DNA of 51,790 bases from Marinomonas pontica (GTDB taxonomy: Bacteria > Pseudomonadota > Gammaproteobacteria > Pseudomonadales > Marinomonadaceae): positions 1-51,790 of the forward strand of contig NZ_JAODTL010000037.1 of assembly GCF_026191375.1 (NCBI RefSeq). The letters run 5' to 3'. The notes below the pieces were generated by a model, which saw nothing but the letters and a program-made list of their open reading frames with translations, made no database searches and was not told the origin of the DNA. A program made the position numbers and the translations under genes. This document shows, piece after piece, positions 37,930 through 46,687 of this stretch (position 1 is the stretch's first letter; every line of letters starts with the position of its first letter).

Positions 37930-39516
37930 CTAAGACGGCATAGCGTTTTCCATTGGCCGAATCAGCCCTAAACTCTCTTCAGCGAAGCCTGTACCTGCTT
38001 CTGTATAGAAGTTGAAGACGTTGTCTATGCCGCTATTGATGAGGATTTCCCTTTCATCTTGATAACGCGCAATGGCAGCGATTTGACCTGTGTAATTGGC
38101 TTTACGCAGCTGTATGGCGACATTAGTAGTATCTTCTGCCGCTGGCAAAGCCAACAAAACCAGTTCGATTCTGGAGGTGTCTAAGCGTTCCCATAGGTCG
38201 GCATCTTCACCGTCGCCGTAAAAGACGTTTTCTTGGTCGGCTTGCATTTGGTTAATACGGTTTCGATCTGCGTCCATACCCGCCACCGTGTCGCCCACGA
38301 AACCTTTCAATGACTCAAACGCCCCGCGTCCAACTCGACCCAATCCGACCACCAAAATATCGCTGTTGACCGGTTGCACGAAACGATCTTCCGGAAGGCA
38401 ATCAGCGCTTTCAAAACGGCGAATCACGTCTTTGTTTTTACGGTACATGCGATGCACATTGCGATACAGCACGCTGGTAATAACAAAAGAGAACGACACG
38501 GCGAGAGCCAAAACAACCAGCCATTCTTTTTCTAACCAGCCATTAGCCACGCTCAGCGCCACGACGATAAGACCGAATTCACTGTAGTTGGACAGAATCA
38601 TAGAGGATAAAAACGACGTTCGTCCACGAAGTTTCATTTTGGTTAACAGCACGAAGAACAGTGCGAATTTGGCCAAAATCACAAGGGTGACGATCAAACT
38701 GATGCCGATCATGCTGAGCGTGGGCAATGCAGTGAAACCGATGGATAAGAAAAAGCCAATTAAGAACAAGTCTTTAAAGTTCATCAACGACTTATTCATT
38801 TCGGCGGCTTTAGAGTGGGACGCCAATAAAATACCAAAGATCAGTGCGCCTAAATCCCCCTTTACGCCGACAAGATAAAACAGCTCATAACCGCCAATCG
38901 CAAGGAAAAGACCTGTTAATGGCAGCATTTCACCGTGTCCGGCTTTGTCCACGACTTTATTGATGATGGGGCGAATGAGCAATAAACCAAACAATCCGAG
39001 TGCCCAAATAGATGGCACTTTACCCGTTGCCGCAACAAGGAAAATCACTGCGACGATATCTTGCATGACCAGTATGCCGAGCGATAGTTGGCCGTGGCGT
39101 GTTTTAAGTTCACTGCTTTCTTCGAGCAATTTCATCACACAAACCGTGCTGGAAAAACTCAGCGCGAAGCCAAGTAAGGCCGCGGTTTTGAAATCCAACA
39201 CACCAAAATAAGGCAGGCTTAATGTGCCTAGAACAAGGGCAATACCCGCAAAAACGAGCGTGCTTATTCCCATGTGGCTTAACGTTGACGCCCAGACTTC
39301 ACGTTTCAGTAAGTCTTTTACATGCAGTTTCAAACCGATGCTGAACAGCATCAGGGTGATACCAATATTGGCCAGTGAATCCAGCGTACTGCTTGGCTCT
39401 AAGCCAGCGTAATTTAATAAAAAGCCCGCTAATAAAAATCCGATCAGCGGCGGCAAGTTAATAAGCTTCACGGCCAGTCCGCAGGCAAATGCGAACAGTA
39501 TCCAAATAAATTCCAT
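37930..39516 (-). CDS. Kef/YbaL-type cation:proton antiporter (CPA2)
   Basis: A 528-residue inner-membrane protein. The N-terminal part (to about 370) has around 12 hydrophobic spans starting MEFIWILFAFACGLAVKLI, with the CPA2-type segment FALSFSSTVCVMKLLEE. The C-terminal TrkA-N (RCK) nucleotide-binding domain has ILVVGLGRVGRGAFESL (about 381-397) and a conserved acidic end to the second strand, GMDAD. By family it exchanges K+ or Na+ for H+. The open frame starts further up at 39549, but AGAAGGAT precedes the ATG at 39516. No KefF/KefG-type partner gene is adjacent. Confidence 0.88.
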   Translation of the reverse strand: MEFIWILFAFACGLAVKLINLPPLIGFLLAGFLLNYAGLEPSSTLDSLANIGITLMLFSIGLKLHVKDLLKREVWASTLSHMGISTLVFAGIALVLGTLSLPYFGVLDFKTAALLGFALSFSSTVCVMKLLEESSELKTRHGQLSLGILVMQDIVAVIFLVAATGKVPSIWALGLFGLLLIRPIINKVVDKAGHGEMLPLTGLFLAIGGYELFYLVGVKGDLGALIFGILLASHSKAAEMNKSLMNFKDLFLIGFFLSIGFTALPTLSMIGISLIVTLVILAKFALFFVLLTKMKLRGRTSFLSSMILSNYSEFGLIVVALSVANGWLEKEWLVVLALAVSFSFVITSVLYRNVHRMYRKNKDVIRRFESADCLPEDRFVQPVNSDILVVGLGRVGRGAFESLKGFVGDTVAGMDADRNRINQMQADQENVFYGDGEDADLWERLDTSRIELVLLALPAAEDTTNVAIQLRKANYTGQIAAIARYQDEREILINSGIDNVFNFYTEAGTGFAEESLGLIRPMENAMPS

Positions 39517-39667
39517 ATAATCCTTCTGTTTGGCTGGGTAAGGTAACAAGGGGAAGAATCATCATACGAAATTTATGCGCTCTTCGCAGTAGCTTTTAAT
39601 TGATTGCCTGATACTGAAAAAAGGCGAGTAGACTATTGATCCATTTGACTCAATGTTAAGGAAAAGG

Positions 39668-40912
39668 ATGTCTCTGTCAGACACTCGATCACCTTCCCAT
39701 ACTTCTGTAAAACCATTGCCTGAAAGGGAACTGGTGGCGTTGTTTGCTTTGATGATGTCGCTGACGGCGTTGAGTATGGACGCCATGTTGCCAGCGTTTC
39801 CATTTATTGCTGAGTCGTTGGCCATTGTGGATTACCAGAAAACCCAGTGGATTGTGTCTGCGATGATTCTGGGGATGGTGTTTGGTGAGATTTTCTTTGG
39901 CCCTTTGTCGGATGCCATCGGTCGCAAGAAAAGTATTTTGTTTGGTATTGTCGTTTACATAGTCGGTTCTGTGGTGGCGTTGATGGCGTCGTCGATCGAG
40001 ATGTTTTTGCTGGGGCGTATGATCCAAGGGTTTGGTGTGGCAGGGCCGAAAATTGCGTCCCGTGCCTTGATTCGTGATATGTACAAAGGCGCGGCGATGG
40101 CGAGGATCATGTCGTTTGTGATGATGGTGTTTATCTTGGTGCCTTTGTTGGCCCCTTCGGTGGGGCAGCTGGTGTTGCAAGTGGCTGATTGGCGCTGGAT
40201 TTTTGGCTTGTTGATGATGCAAGCCACCATTGCTGGCGTTTGGTTGTTGTTGCGTCAGCCTGAAACGCTGGCCAAAGAAAACCGTATTCCGTTGAACCGA
40301 AAGCGCTTAATGGCCGATGTGCGAATCATTTTAGCGCGTCGTGATGTCATGGCGTTTACGGTGCTGTTGGGGTGTATTTTTGCTGGCTTGATGCTGCACA
40401 TCAGTACTGCGCAATCGCTTTTTCAGGATGTGTATCAAACGGGTGATCGCTTCCCGTTGTTCTTTGCCATGCTCGCTATTGGCTCTTCGATTATTAACTT
40501 CTCCAATGGAAAAATTGTCCTGCGGGTGGGTATGTTGCGCTGTGTGATTGGCGCATTGGCGGTATTGTTAAGCTCGTCTTTTTTACTGTTGTTAGCCACG
40601 TGGTATTTTGACGGTGTGCCGCCTTTTGTGCTGTTTATGGGCTTGGGCATGGTGATGTTTTCTTGCTTCGGTATGGTGTTTGGTAACGTTAACGCCATGG
40701 CGATGGAGCCGTTAGGTAACATGGCGGGCTTGGGTGCGTCTTTGATCTCTTCGTTGTCGAGTTTTTTGGCGATTATTTTGTCGACTTTGGTAGGGCAGTT
40801 TTATCATTTTACGGTTACACCATTGGCGAGTGGTTTTGTGATTTTTTCTATCGTGGCTTTGCTGATGCTGAAATATGGACATCAATACAGTCTGCGTCAG
40901 ACCGACGAATAA
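39668..40912 (+). CDS. Bcr/CflA-family MFS drug exporter
   Basis: A 414-residue protein with about 12 membrane spans. Motif A-like FFGPLSDAIGRKKSILFG lies between spans 2 and 3, and the early segment LSMDAMLPAFPFIAESL is typical of the DHA1 Bcr/CflA group. Such pumps export bicyclomycin, chloramphenicol or sulfonamides by proton antiport, but the substrate here is unknown. The ATG at 39653 is possible; I prefer 39668, preceded by AAGGAAAAGG. It is divergent from the antiporter gene. Confidence 0.9.
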   Translation: MSLSDTRSPSHTSVKPLPERELVALFALMMSLTALSMDAMLPAFPFIAESLAIVDYQKTQWIVSAMILGMVFGEIFFGPLSDAIGRKKSILFGIVVYIVGSVVALMASSIEMFLLGRMIQGFGVAGPKIASRALIRDMYKGAAMARIMSFVMMVFILVPLLAPSVGQLVLQVADWRWIFGLLMMQATIAGVWLLLRQPETLAKENRIPLNRKRLMADVRIILARRDVMAFTVLLGCIFAGLMLHISTAQSLFQDVYQTGDRFPLFFAMLAIGSSIINFSNGKIVLRVGMLRCVIGALAVLLSSSFLLLLATWYFDGVPPFVLFMGLGMVMFSCFGMVFGNVNAMAMEPLGNMAGLGASLISSLSSFLAIILSTLVGQFYHFTVTPLASGFVIFSIVALLMLKYGHQYSLRQTDE

Positions 40913-40979
40913 GGCTTTTTATCGCATCCTGTATTTGGCGGTAGTGAGTGTCATCCAGCCTTCAACAAAATAGGGTAGA

Positions 40980-42338
40980 ATGGGCGTTCAGTTTTTTAGC
41001 ATGAGCGTCTGTATGCCCTCTCAAATATCTCAGTCTGATTCGTTAGCAAAACAGCTTTTTTCCATGACATGGCCAATGATGTTTGGCATTTTGTCGTTGA
41101 TGAGTTTTCAGCTGGTGGACAGTGCGTTTATTGGTCAGTTGGGTATTTTGCCCTTGGCGGCGCAGGGGTTTACCTTGCCGATTCAGATGATTGTGATTGG
41201 TCTGCAAGTCGGCTTAGGAATTGCCACAACGGCGATTATTTCCCGAGCCTTGGGCGCTGAAAATAGACGTTACGCCAAGCAATTAGGTGGACTGATTTTG
41301 GTTATGGGCAGTGTTGGTATTGCCTTTTTTAGTCTCGTCATTTGGTTTTGCCGTCATCCCATCTTAGCGTTATTAAGCGCGCCAGAGTCGGTTTACCCTG
41401 TTATCGATGCTTATTGGCCTCATTGGTTGCTCAGCGCTTGGGTTGGCGCGCTGATCTATTTTTATTACAGCATTTGCCGTTCCAATGGCAACACTATGCT
41501 GCCCGGCATTATGATGATAGTGACCAGTGTGCTGAACTTGGTGTTGGATCCTATTTTTATTTTTACGTTTGATTTGGGGTTGAACGGTGCCGCCATGGCG
41601 ACGACCGTGGCGTTTGGTTTGGGTGTGTTGATTGTTGCGCCGCAAGTGGCTCGCAAACACTGGGTGACGTTCGATTGGCAAGACCTGCATATTGGTAAAA
41701 GTTTGGCATCGATTGGTCATATTATGGGACCCGCGATGATCAGTCAGTTGTTGCCGCCTGTGTCTTCTGTCTTGGCAACAAAATTGATTGCGGGTTTTGG
41801 AACGGCGGCGGTGGCGTCTTGGGCGCTGGGTTCGCGTTTTGAGTTTTTCTCAATTGTGGCGGTGTTGGCGCTGACGATGTCTATGCCGCCTATGGTGGGG
41901 CGTTTGTTAGGCGCGAAAAAAACCGATGATATTCGTCAGGTTGTGTCCATTGCGTGTCGCTTTATTTTGGCTTTTCAGCTGTTGGTGGCGATCGCTACTT
42001 TGCTGGCATCCGGCCCACTTTCTCGCCTTATGACCAGCGAAATGGAGGTGTCTGACATCTTGCAGTGGCATTTGTTGTTGGTGCCGGTGAGCCTCGGGGC
42101 GTTGGGAATTTGCATGCTGATGGTGTCTGTGTCCAATGCTTTGGGTAAGTCTTACACCGCGCTGACGATTTCAGCATTACGCCTGTTTGCTTTCTTTCTG
42201 CCTTGTTTGTGGATTGGTTCTGAACTGGCTGGATTAACGGGCATTTTTATGGGTGTTTTTGTTGGCAATGTGCTGGCTGGTTGGTGTGCTTGGCGCATGT
42301 ATTTACGCGCATTGGCCAAGGTGGAAGCCAATCTATAA
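40980..42338 (+). CDS. MATE-family efflux transporter
   Basis: A 452-residue protein with about 12 membrane spans and two MATE halves. The first includes SFQLVDSAFIGQLGILPLAA, matching the family's 'D..fig.lg..alaa' start, and the second includes FGTAAVASWALGSRFEFFSI. MATE pumps export cationic compounds using Na+ or H+ gradients. TAGGGTAGA precedes the ATG at 40980; later in-frame ATGs at 41001 and 41013 are alternatives. It lies 67 nt after the MFS exporter and may share its transcript. Confidence 0.9.
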   Translation: MGVQFFSMSVCMPSQISQSDSLAKQLFSMTWPMMFGILSLMSFQLVDSAFIGQLGILPLAAQGFTLPIQMIVIGLQVGLGIATTAIISRALGAENRRYAKQLGGLILVMGSVGIAFFSLVIWFCRHPILALLSAPESVYPVIDAYWPHWLLSAWVGALIYFYYSICRSNGNTMLPGIMMIVTSVLNLVLDPIFIFTFDLGLNGAAMATTVAFGLGVLIVAPQVARKHWVTFDWQDLHIGKSLASIGHIMGPAMISQLLPPVSSVLATKLIAGFGTAAVASWALGSRFEFFSIVAVLALTMSMPPMVGRLLGAKKTDDIRQVVSIACRFILAFQLLVAIATLLASGPLSRLMTSEMEVSDILQWHLLLVPVSLGALGICMLMVSVSNALGKSYTALTISALRLFAFFLPCLWIGSELAGLTGIFMGVFVGNVLAGWCAWRMYLRALAKVEANL

Positions 42339-42429
42339 ACCTAGTAAAGAGGATACTTCCGCAATATCGTCCAATCTTTTTGATTGATCATCAGCTAACC
42401 TATTGTTATTGGGTTAGAGGTAGAAGGGT

Positions 42430-43259
42430 ATGATGTCGACAGAAAACCGTTTTCAATTTGCCAAGAGTGCGATCCTGGATGAGGTGATGCTGCTGGAAGC
42501 GTCGATGAACGACTTTTCCTACGGCACTCATGCGCATGAGGAGTTTCTTTTTGGTGTGACATTGTCGGGTCGACAAGACTTTTTTGCCTTGGGCGAGCAT
42601 CATAAAAGCCACGCGAATCATGTCATTGTGTTCAACCCTGAAGACGCGCACGACGGTCATTCCGGTGTGGCCGATCCGTTGCATTACAAAATGCTTTATG
42701 TGCACCCAGATCAACTGATGCCAATGCTGCAAAGTGCGGGTATTCGCCACGCGGATCACTTTCGTGTTGATCAAGTCGTACAGCAAGACGCCGTATTGCA
42801 GACGCATATTTTACGGCTTGCGGCGTTGATCGAAAGTAACAGCACATCGGCGTTGGAATATTCGTCGGCGTTGTTTGAATTTGCCGAATACCTTGCTGGC
42901 CAAAAAGGGGTTCACATTGAATCCAATGTCCGTAAGAAAGACCCTGTCTTTGAGCTTGTGCGTGACTATTTGCATGCTCATGTCAGTGAAGAGGTGTCGC
43001 TCGATGCGCTCAGCCAAGTGGCGCATCTGTCGAAATACCACTTATTGCGTTGTTTTCGTGATTATTTCGGGATGACCCTCATCAATATTGGCAAAACTAT
43101 CGAATGAACCGTGCCAAGGAAGCGCTTGAGCTGGGCATGACGCCCGCGGATGCCGCATTCACCTTCGGCTTTACCGATTTAAGCTATTTTAATCGTCGCT
43201 TTAAACCGATGTTTGGGCTGACGCCTTACCAGTTTAGACGCCATTTACAGCGTACTTAG
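42430..43259 (+). pseudogene. AraC-family regulator with one-base frameshift
   Basis: An N-terminal cupin-like sensor domain (YGTHAHEEFLFGVTLSGRQD) is followed by the AraC HTH domain. HTH1 is intact (VSLDALSQVAHLSKYHLLRC), but the frame ends at 43107 shortly after FRDYFGMT. Restoring one C to the CCC at 43076-43078 gives GMTPHQYWQNYRMNRAKEAL and the second HTH with FGFTDLSYFNRRFKPMFG, ending LQRT at 43259 (276 aa). As written the protein would lack the second DNA-binding helix and be inactive. AraC proteins of this type often control an adjacent LysE exporter, which follows here 62 nt later. Confidence 0.9.
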
Positions 43260-43321
43260 TCACTAACTATTCCCATTCTTCTGTTTTTAAACATGATCAA
43301 ATTGTCTTTTGAGGGTTCTCT

Positions 43322-43903
43322 ATGCTTGAAATATTCATTTACGCCTTTGGTGTCATGTACAGCCCTGGGCCGGCAAACATGCTGGCGTTATTGGCGGGTG
43401 TAAACGGGCAAGGCTGGCGCGCTTTTTTGTATTGCACGGGGGTTGGCGTGGCCATGTTGATCTTGTTTTTACTGATCGGGTATGTGGGCGGGGACATTAT
43501 TCCCGAAGAATATCAGTCTGCGATTGCCTTGATCGGTGGGCTTTATATTGCGTATTTGGGGGTGAAAATCTTTCAAGCCAGTTTCCAGCAGACCTCAATT
43601 CATGCCCAAAACACCACGGTGAGTTTCAGAACCGGGCTGATTCTGCAGCTTTGTAATCCAAAATCCTTGGTGGCGATTGTGCCCATTGTGACGGTGCAAT
43701 TTCCTCGAATACCGGTAGAAGGCACGCAAATCGCAGTCTGGTCGTTGGTGCTGTCGATGATGGCGTGTGGCGCGCCAAGCGTGTATTTGTTGGCCGGTTC
43801 TCGATTGAAAAAAGCCGCGATGAATCCGGTCGTCATGGTGTGGGTGAATCGAGTCATGGCGTTGTTGTTATTCTATGTGGCATATCGGTTTATTGTTTTC
43901 TAG
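43322..43903 (+). CDS. LysE/RhtB-family exporter
   Basis: A 193-residue protein with about six membrane spans. The N-terminal signature YSPGPANMLALLAGVNGQGW and the motif QLCNPKSLVAIVP are typical of LysE/RhtB amino-acid exporters. GAGGGT precedes the ATG. It follows the AraC gene in the same direction, the usual pairing of regulator and exporter. The substrate cannot be told from the sequence. Confidence 0.92.
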   Translation: MLEIFIYAFGVMYSPGPANMLALLAGVNGQGWRAFLYCTGVGVAMLILFLLIGYVGGDIIPEEYQSAIALIGGLYIAYLGVKIFQASFQQTSIHAQNTTVSFRTGLILQLCNPKSLVAIVPIVTVQFPRIPVEGTQIAVWSLVLSMMACGAPSVYLLAGSRLKKAAMNPVVMVWVNRVMALLLFYVAYRFIVF

Positions 43904-44008
43904 TATGGCTTTAAGACCAGACGTGTTTAATGGATTTGATTTGTCACAGACGTGAGACATAACCTAGGTATAATGGCCACAAGATGCTGATTATATCGAG
44001 GGTGTAGC

Positions 44009-44962
44009 ATGTTAAGATTTTTCAAAATCACAAATGGATTGATTAAAGAGATTAAAAAAGAGGACGAGAATTTTGCCACGCTTCAAAAAGAAGCGAATTG
44101 GATTGATGCGGCTGAACCGGATGACGAAGAGCGCTTGCAACTAAAGGCGTTATTACGCACTGACCTTCCTGAGTCTGACGACGTAGAAGAGATTGAAGCA
44201 TCGGCTCGCTGTTTTGTCGACCAAGCTGGTATTCATGTTCACTCTTTGTTCTTGAACCAAACGGAAGGCCGACACAAGACGTCAACGGTTGCTTGTATCT
44301 TGCAGCAAGATCGACTAATTACCATTCGAGAAACAGAGCTGGCGGATTTTAGGTTGTTGCGAATGCGCGCTCGCCGAGGTCACATCCTTGTTGATTCCCC
44401 TGCGCATTTGTTGGTGACCTTGCTGGAGAACAAAGTAGAGAACCACGCGGACACACTGGAAGATTCTCATCGCCAGTTGGAAGACGTCAGTCATTTGGTG
44501 CTAGAGGATGATGAAACAGAGCTGGACACGATCATTGAAAAGTTGGCGCGTCTAGAAGACAGTAACGGCAAAATTCGTCTGTGTTTGATGGACACGCAAC
44601 GCAATATTTCCTTCTTGTTACGTCACTTGCCTAACCGACAAGATTACTCGGAAACGTTACGCGAAGTAATGCGTGATGTGGAAACTCTGATGTCACATAC
44701 GACATTCTTGTTCGATAAAATCAACTTTTTGATGGACTCAACACAGGGATTTATCAACATTGAACAGAACAAAATCATCAAGATTTTCTCCATCGCGTCT
44801 GTGGTATTTTTACCGCCTACTTTGGTTGCCAGTATTTACGGGATGAATTTCAAACTCATGCCAGAGTTGGGTTTTGACTTTGGTTATCCTGCCGCGTTAG
44901 GGCTTATGGTGTTTTCTGCGTTTGCGCCTTACTGGTATTTCAAACACCGCGGTTGGCTATAA
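44009..44962 (+). CDS. corA: Magnesium/cobalt transporter CorA
   Basis: A pentameric Mg2+ channel of the inner membrane. The 317 residues align over their length with E. coli CorA (316): WIDAAEPDDEERL, IEASARCF, LCLMDTQRNISFL, then the pore helix GFINIEQNKIIKIFSIASVV and the selectivity motif YGMNFKLMPEL (about 276-286), ending FKHRGWL. GAGGGTG precedes the ATG. A palindrome follows the stop. It appears to be a single gene. Confidence 0.97.
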   Translation: MLRFFKITNGLIKEIKKEDENFATLQKEANWIDAAEPDDEERLQLKALLRTDLPESDDVEEIEASARCFVDQAGIHVHSLFLNQTEGRHKTSTVACILQQDRLITIRETELADFRLLRMRARRGHILVDSPAHLLVTLLENKVENHADTLEDSHRQLEDVSHLVLEDDETELDTIIEKLARLEDSNGKIRLCLMDTQRNISFLLRHLPNRQDYSETLREVMRDVETLMSHTTFLFDKINFLMDSTQGFINIEQNKIIKIFSIASVVFLPPTLVASIYGMNFKLMPELGFDFGYPAALGLMVFSAFAPYWYFKHRGWL

Positions 44963-44992
44963 CGCCTCTTATTCATTTCCTTATTTCTACCA

Positions 44993-45020
44993 ACGATCAC
45001 AATGAATTCATTGTGATCGT
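44993..45020. other. Perfect 28-bp palindrome after corA
   Basis: ACGATCACAATGAA (44993-45006) is followed directly by its exact inverse at 45007-45020, centred on GAATTC. As RNA it would form a stem of about 12 bp with a tiny loop. It may be the corA terminator, although the T-rich stretch is delayed, or an operator in the region upstream of exbB. Confidence 0.6.
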
Positions 45021-45117
45021 CCTATCTTATTGTTAATTATAGTTTTTATCCTTTTTTTCATGGTTTTTCGCTTATTTTACTCCTTACTGCGCTCCAATTA
45101 ATTATTGTAAATAGTGT

Positions 45118-45132
45118 TGAGAATGACTACCA
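45118..45132. promoter_or_regulatory. Fur-box-like site upstream of exbB
   Basis: TGAGAAT-G-ACTACCA matches the 7-1-7 Fur consensus TGATAAT-N-ATTATCA at 11 of 14 defined positions. It lies about 38 nt before the exbB start, as expected for iron control of a TonB system. Confidence 0.6.
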
Positions 45133-45169
45133 TTTATATATTGTTTTTCTAAAATCATTGGAGTGTGTC

Positions 45170-45847
45170 GTGGAAAATTCAGTACAGCAGAAAATAGTCG
45201 ACTTTTTGCAGGTCGGTGGGCCTGTCGTGTGGATATTGATGGTGTTTTCTGTCGTCGCACTCACCATCGTTCTATTAAAGCTATGGCAGCTGTCTTCGTT
45301 GCGTGCGGAAAGCCTAAAGACAGCCAACTTGGCTTTAGAAGAGTGGCGCAAAAACGGCGGGGAACGCGCCCTTGAGCCGCTTAATGAAAAACGTCCCATT
45401 GATGCGCTTGTGGGTTATACCATGCGAGCTTTGTTGGCGACCAATACGAGAGCGGATTTGATCCGTGAAGAAGTAGAACGCCGTGCGATGAATCAATTAA
45501 ACCAACTTCGCTCTTATCTTCGCCCGTTAGAAATCATTGCCACGTTGAGCCCTTTACTGGGTTTGCTCGGTACGGTATTGGGCATGATCACAGCGTTTCA
45601 ACAAATGGAAGGCGCGGGCAACCAAGTGGATCCATCCGTATTATCGGGCGGGATTTGGCAAGCGTTGCTTACCACCGCAGTCGGTTTGGCCGTGGCGATC
45701 CCAGTGGTGACATTACAAAGCTGGTTGGAGCGCAAAGTGGAGCGCATCGCACACAATATGAACGATGCGGTTACGCAAGTGTTCACCAGCAAAGAAGCAA
45801 AGCATTTGGTTGAGCAGGCCGCAAAAGAGATGTTGCATGCCGCTTAA
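45170..45847 (+). CDS. exbB: ExbB proton-channel subunit
   Basis: A MotA/TolQ/ExbB-family inner-membrane protein that, with ExbD, uses the proton gradient to power TonB. The 225 residues show three membrane spans (about 13-35, 118-138 and 155-177). The family region REEVERRAMNQLNQLRSYLR is followed by LSPLLGLLGTVLGMI and the third span with ALLTTAVGLAVAIPVV. The frame begins at TTG 45158, but the GTG at 45170 follows GGAG at a good distance. It is the first gene of exbB-exbD-exbD-tonB. Confidence 0.93.
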   Translation: MENSVQQKIVDFLQVGGPVVWILMVFSVVALTIVLLKLWQLSSLRAESLKTANLALEEWRKNGGERALEPLNEKRPIDALVGYTMRALLATNTRADLIREEVERRAMNQLNQLRSYLRPLEIIATLSPLLGLLGTVLGMITAFQQMEGAGNQVDPSVLSGGIWQALLTTAVGLAVAIPVVTLQSWLERKVERIAHNMNDAVTQVFTSKEAKHLVEQAAKEMLHAA

Positions 45848-46259
45848 CCTATCCCAGCCAAAGCGTAAAAACGCGATCAGCTTAACGCCATTGATTGATG
45901 TGGTGTTTATCTTGTTGCTGTTCTTCATGCTGACGTCGACCTTTGTGCCGTGGCGCCTTGTGGACACGCCTTTGTCAGTTGCAGCGGATCAGCAGAAGCC
46001 GCTTGAAGAAAAAGCCAATCTTATTCTGACGCTAAAACACAACGACGATCAGGTTTGGGTCAATGATCAAGTCATTCGTTTTTCCGATCAAAGCCGCTTT
46101 CACGCCTTGATCGAAGAACATAACGAAGGTGTATTTATCATTCAGGCCGACGCAGGGGTAACGCTGCAAACCTTGATGCACCTGGCGGATCGTTTGAAGC
46201 TAAATGGCGCCAAAACAGTATCTATTGCGAATGCGTTTGCTATGCCGGAGACGAAATGA
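45837..46259 (+). CDS. exbD: ExbD, first copy
   Basis: A 140-residue ExbD/TolR-family protein with one N-terminal span (about 18-38). The span contains the essential membrane Asp in SLTPLIDVVFILLLFFML (Asp21). A periplasmic domain follows (FIIQADAGVTLQTLMHLADR). The ATG at 45837 overlaps the exbB end by 11 nt; the frame is open further back but inside exbB. Its stop overlaps the next exbD (ATGA). Confidence 0.93.
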   Translation: MPLNLSQPKRKNAISLTPLIDVVFILLLFFMLTSTFVPWRLVDTPLSVAADQQKPLEEKANLILTLKHNDDQVWVNDQVIRFSDQSRFHALIEEHNEGVFIIQADAGVTLQTLMHLADRLKLNGAKTVSIANAFAMPETK

Positions 46260-46687
46260 AAATAGGCGCAAAATACGCCGCGAGAAACACCAGCAGTGAT
46301 GACAACATGGTGCCACTGATCAACGTGGTATTTTTGATGTTGGTGTTTTTTATGGTCGCAGGACAGATTCAAAAAGCCGACCCTATTGCGGTGATTCCAC
46401 CTCAGTCTGTGAATGACAATCGAGCCGAAACAGACCCGAATATTGAAATCGTATTAGGCGCGGATAACAGCCTTTATGTCGACGATGTCTTGTTCGTAAT
46501 GGATGACGTTCAGGCTTATTTAGAAAAACAGTTTGCTGCAACAGTCGATAAAGACACTTTTTGGGTACAAATTAAAGCCGACGGTGCGATTTCTTTGGAA
46601 AAGCTACGTCCAGTGTTTAATCAAGTGCGCCTGGCAGGACTGACGAAAGTGAGTTTGGCAACACAGTTAGAGCGAGGGAACGAATGA
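46256..46687 (+). CDS. exbD: ExbD-like protein, second copy, Asp replaced by Asn
   Basis: A 143-residue ExbD/TolR-family protein with one span (about 18-37) and a periplasmic domain ([20 protein letters not shown]). The span reads [17 protein letters not shown]: Asn23 stands where the first copy and E. coli ExbD have the proton-carrying Asp. It is joined to its neighbours by 4-nt ATGA overlaps on both sides, so it is surely translated with them. It may be a structural partner in a mixed ExbD dimer rather than an independent motor part. Confidence 0.88.
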   Translation: MKIGAKYAARNTSSDDNMVPLINVVFLMLVFFMVAGQIQKADPIAVIPPQSVNDNRAETDPNIEIVLGADNSLYVDDVLFVMDDVQAYLEKQFAATVDKDTFWVQIKADGAISLEKLRPVFNQVRLAGLTKVSLATQLERGNE

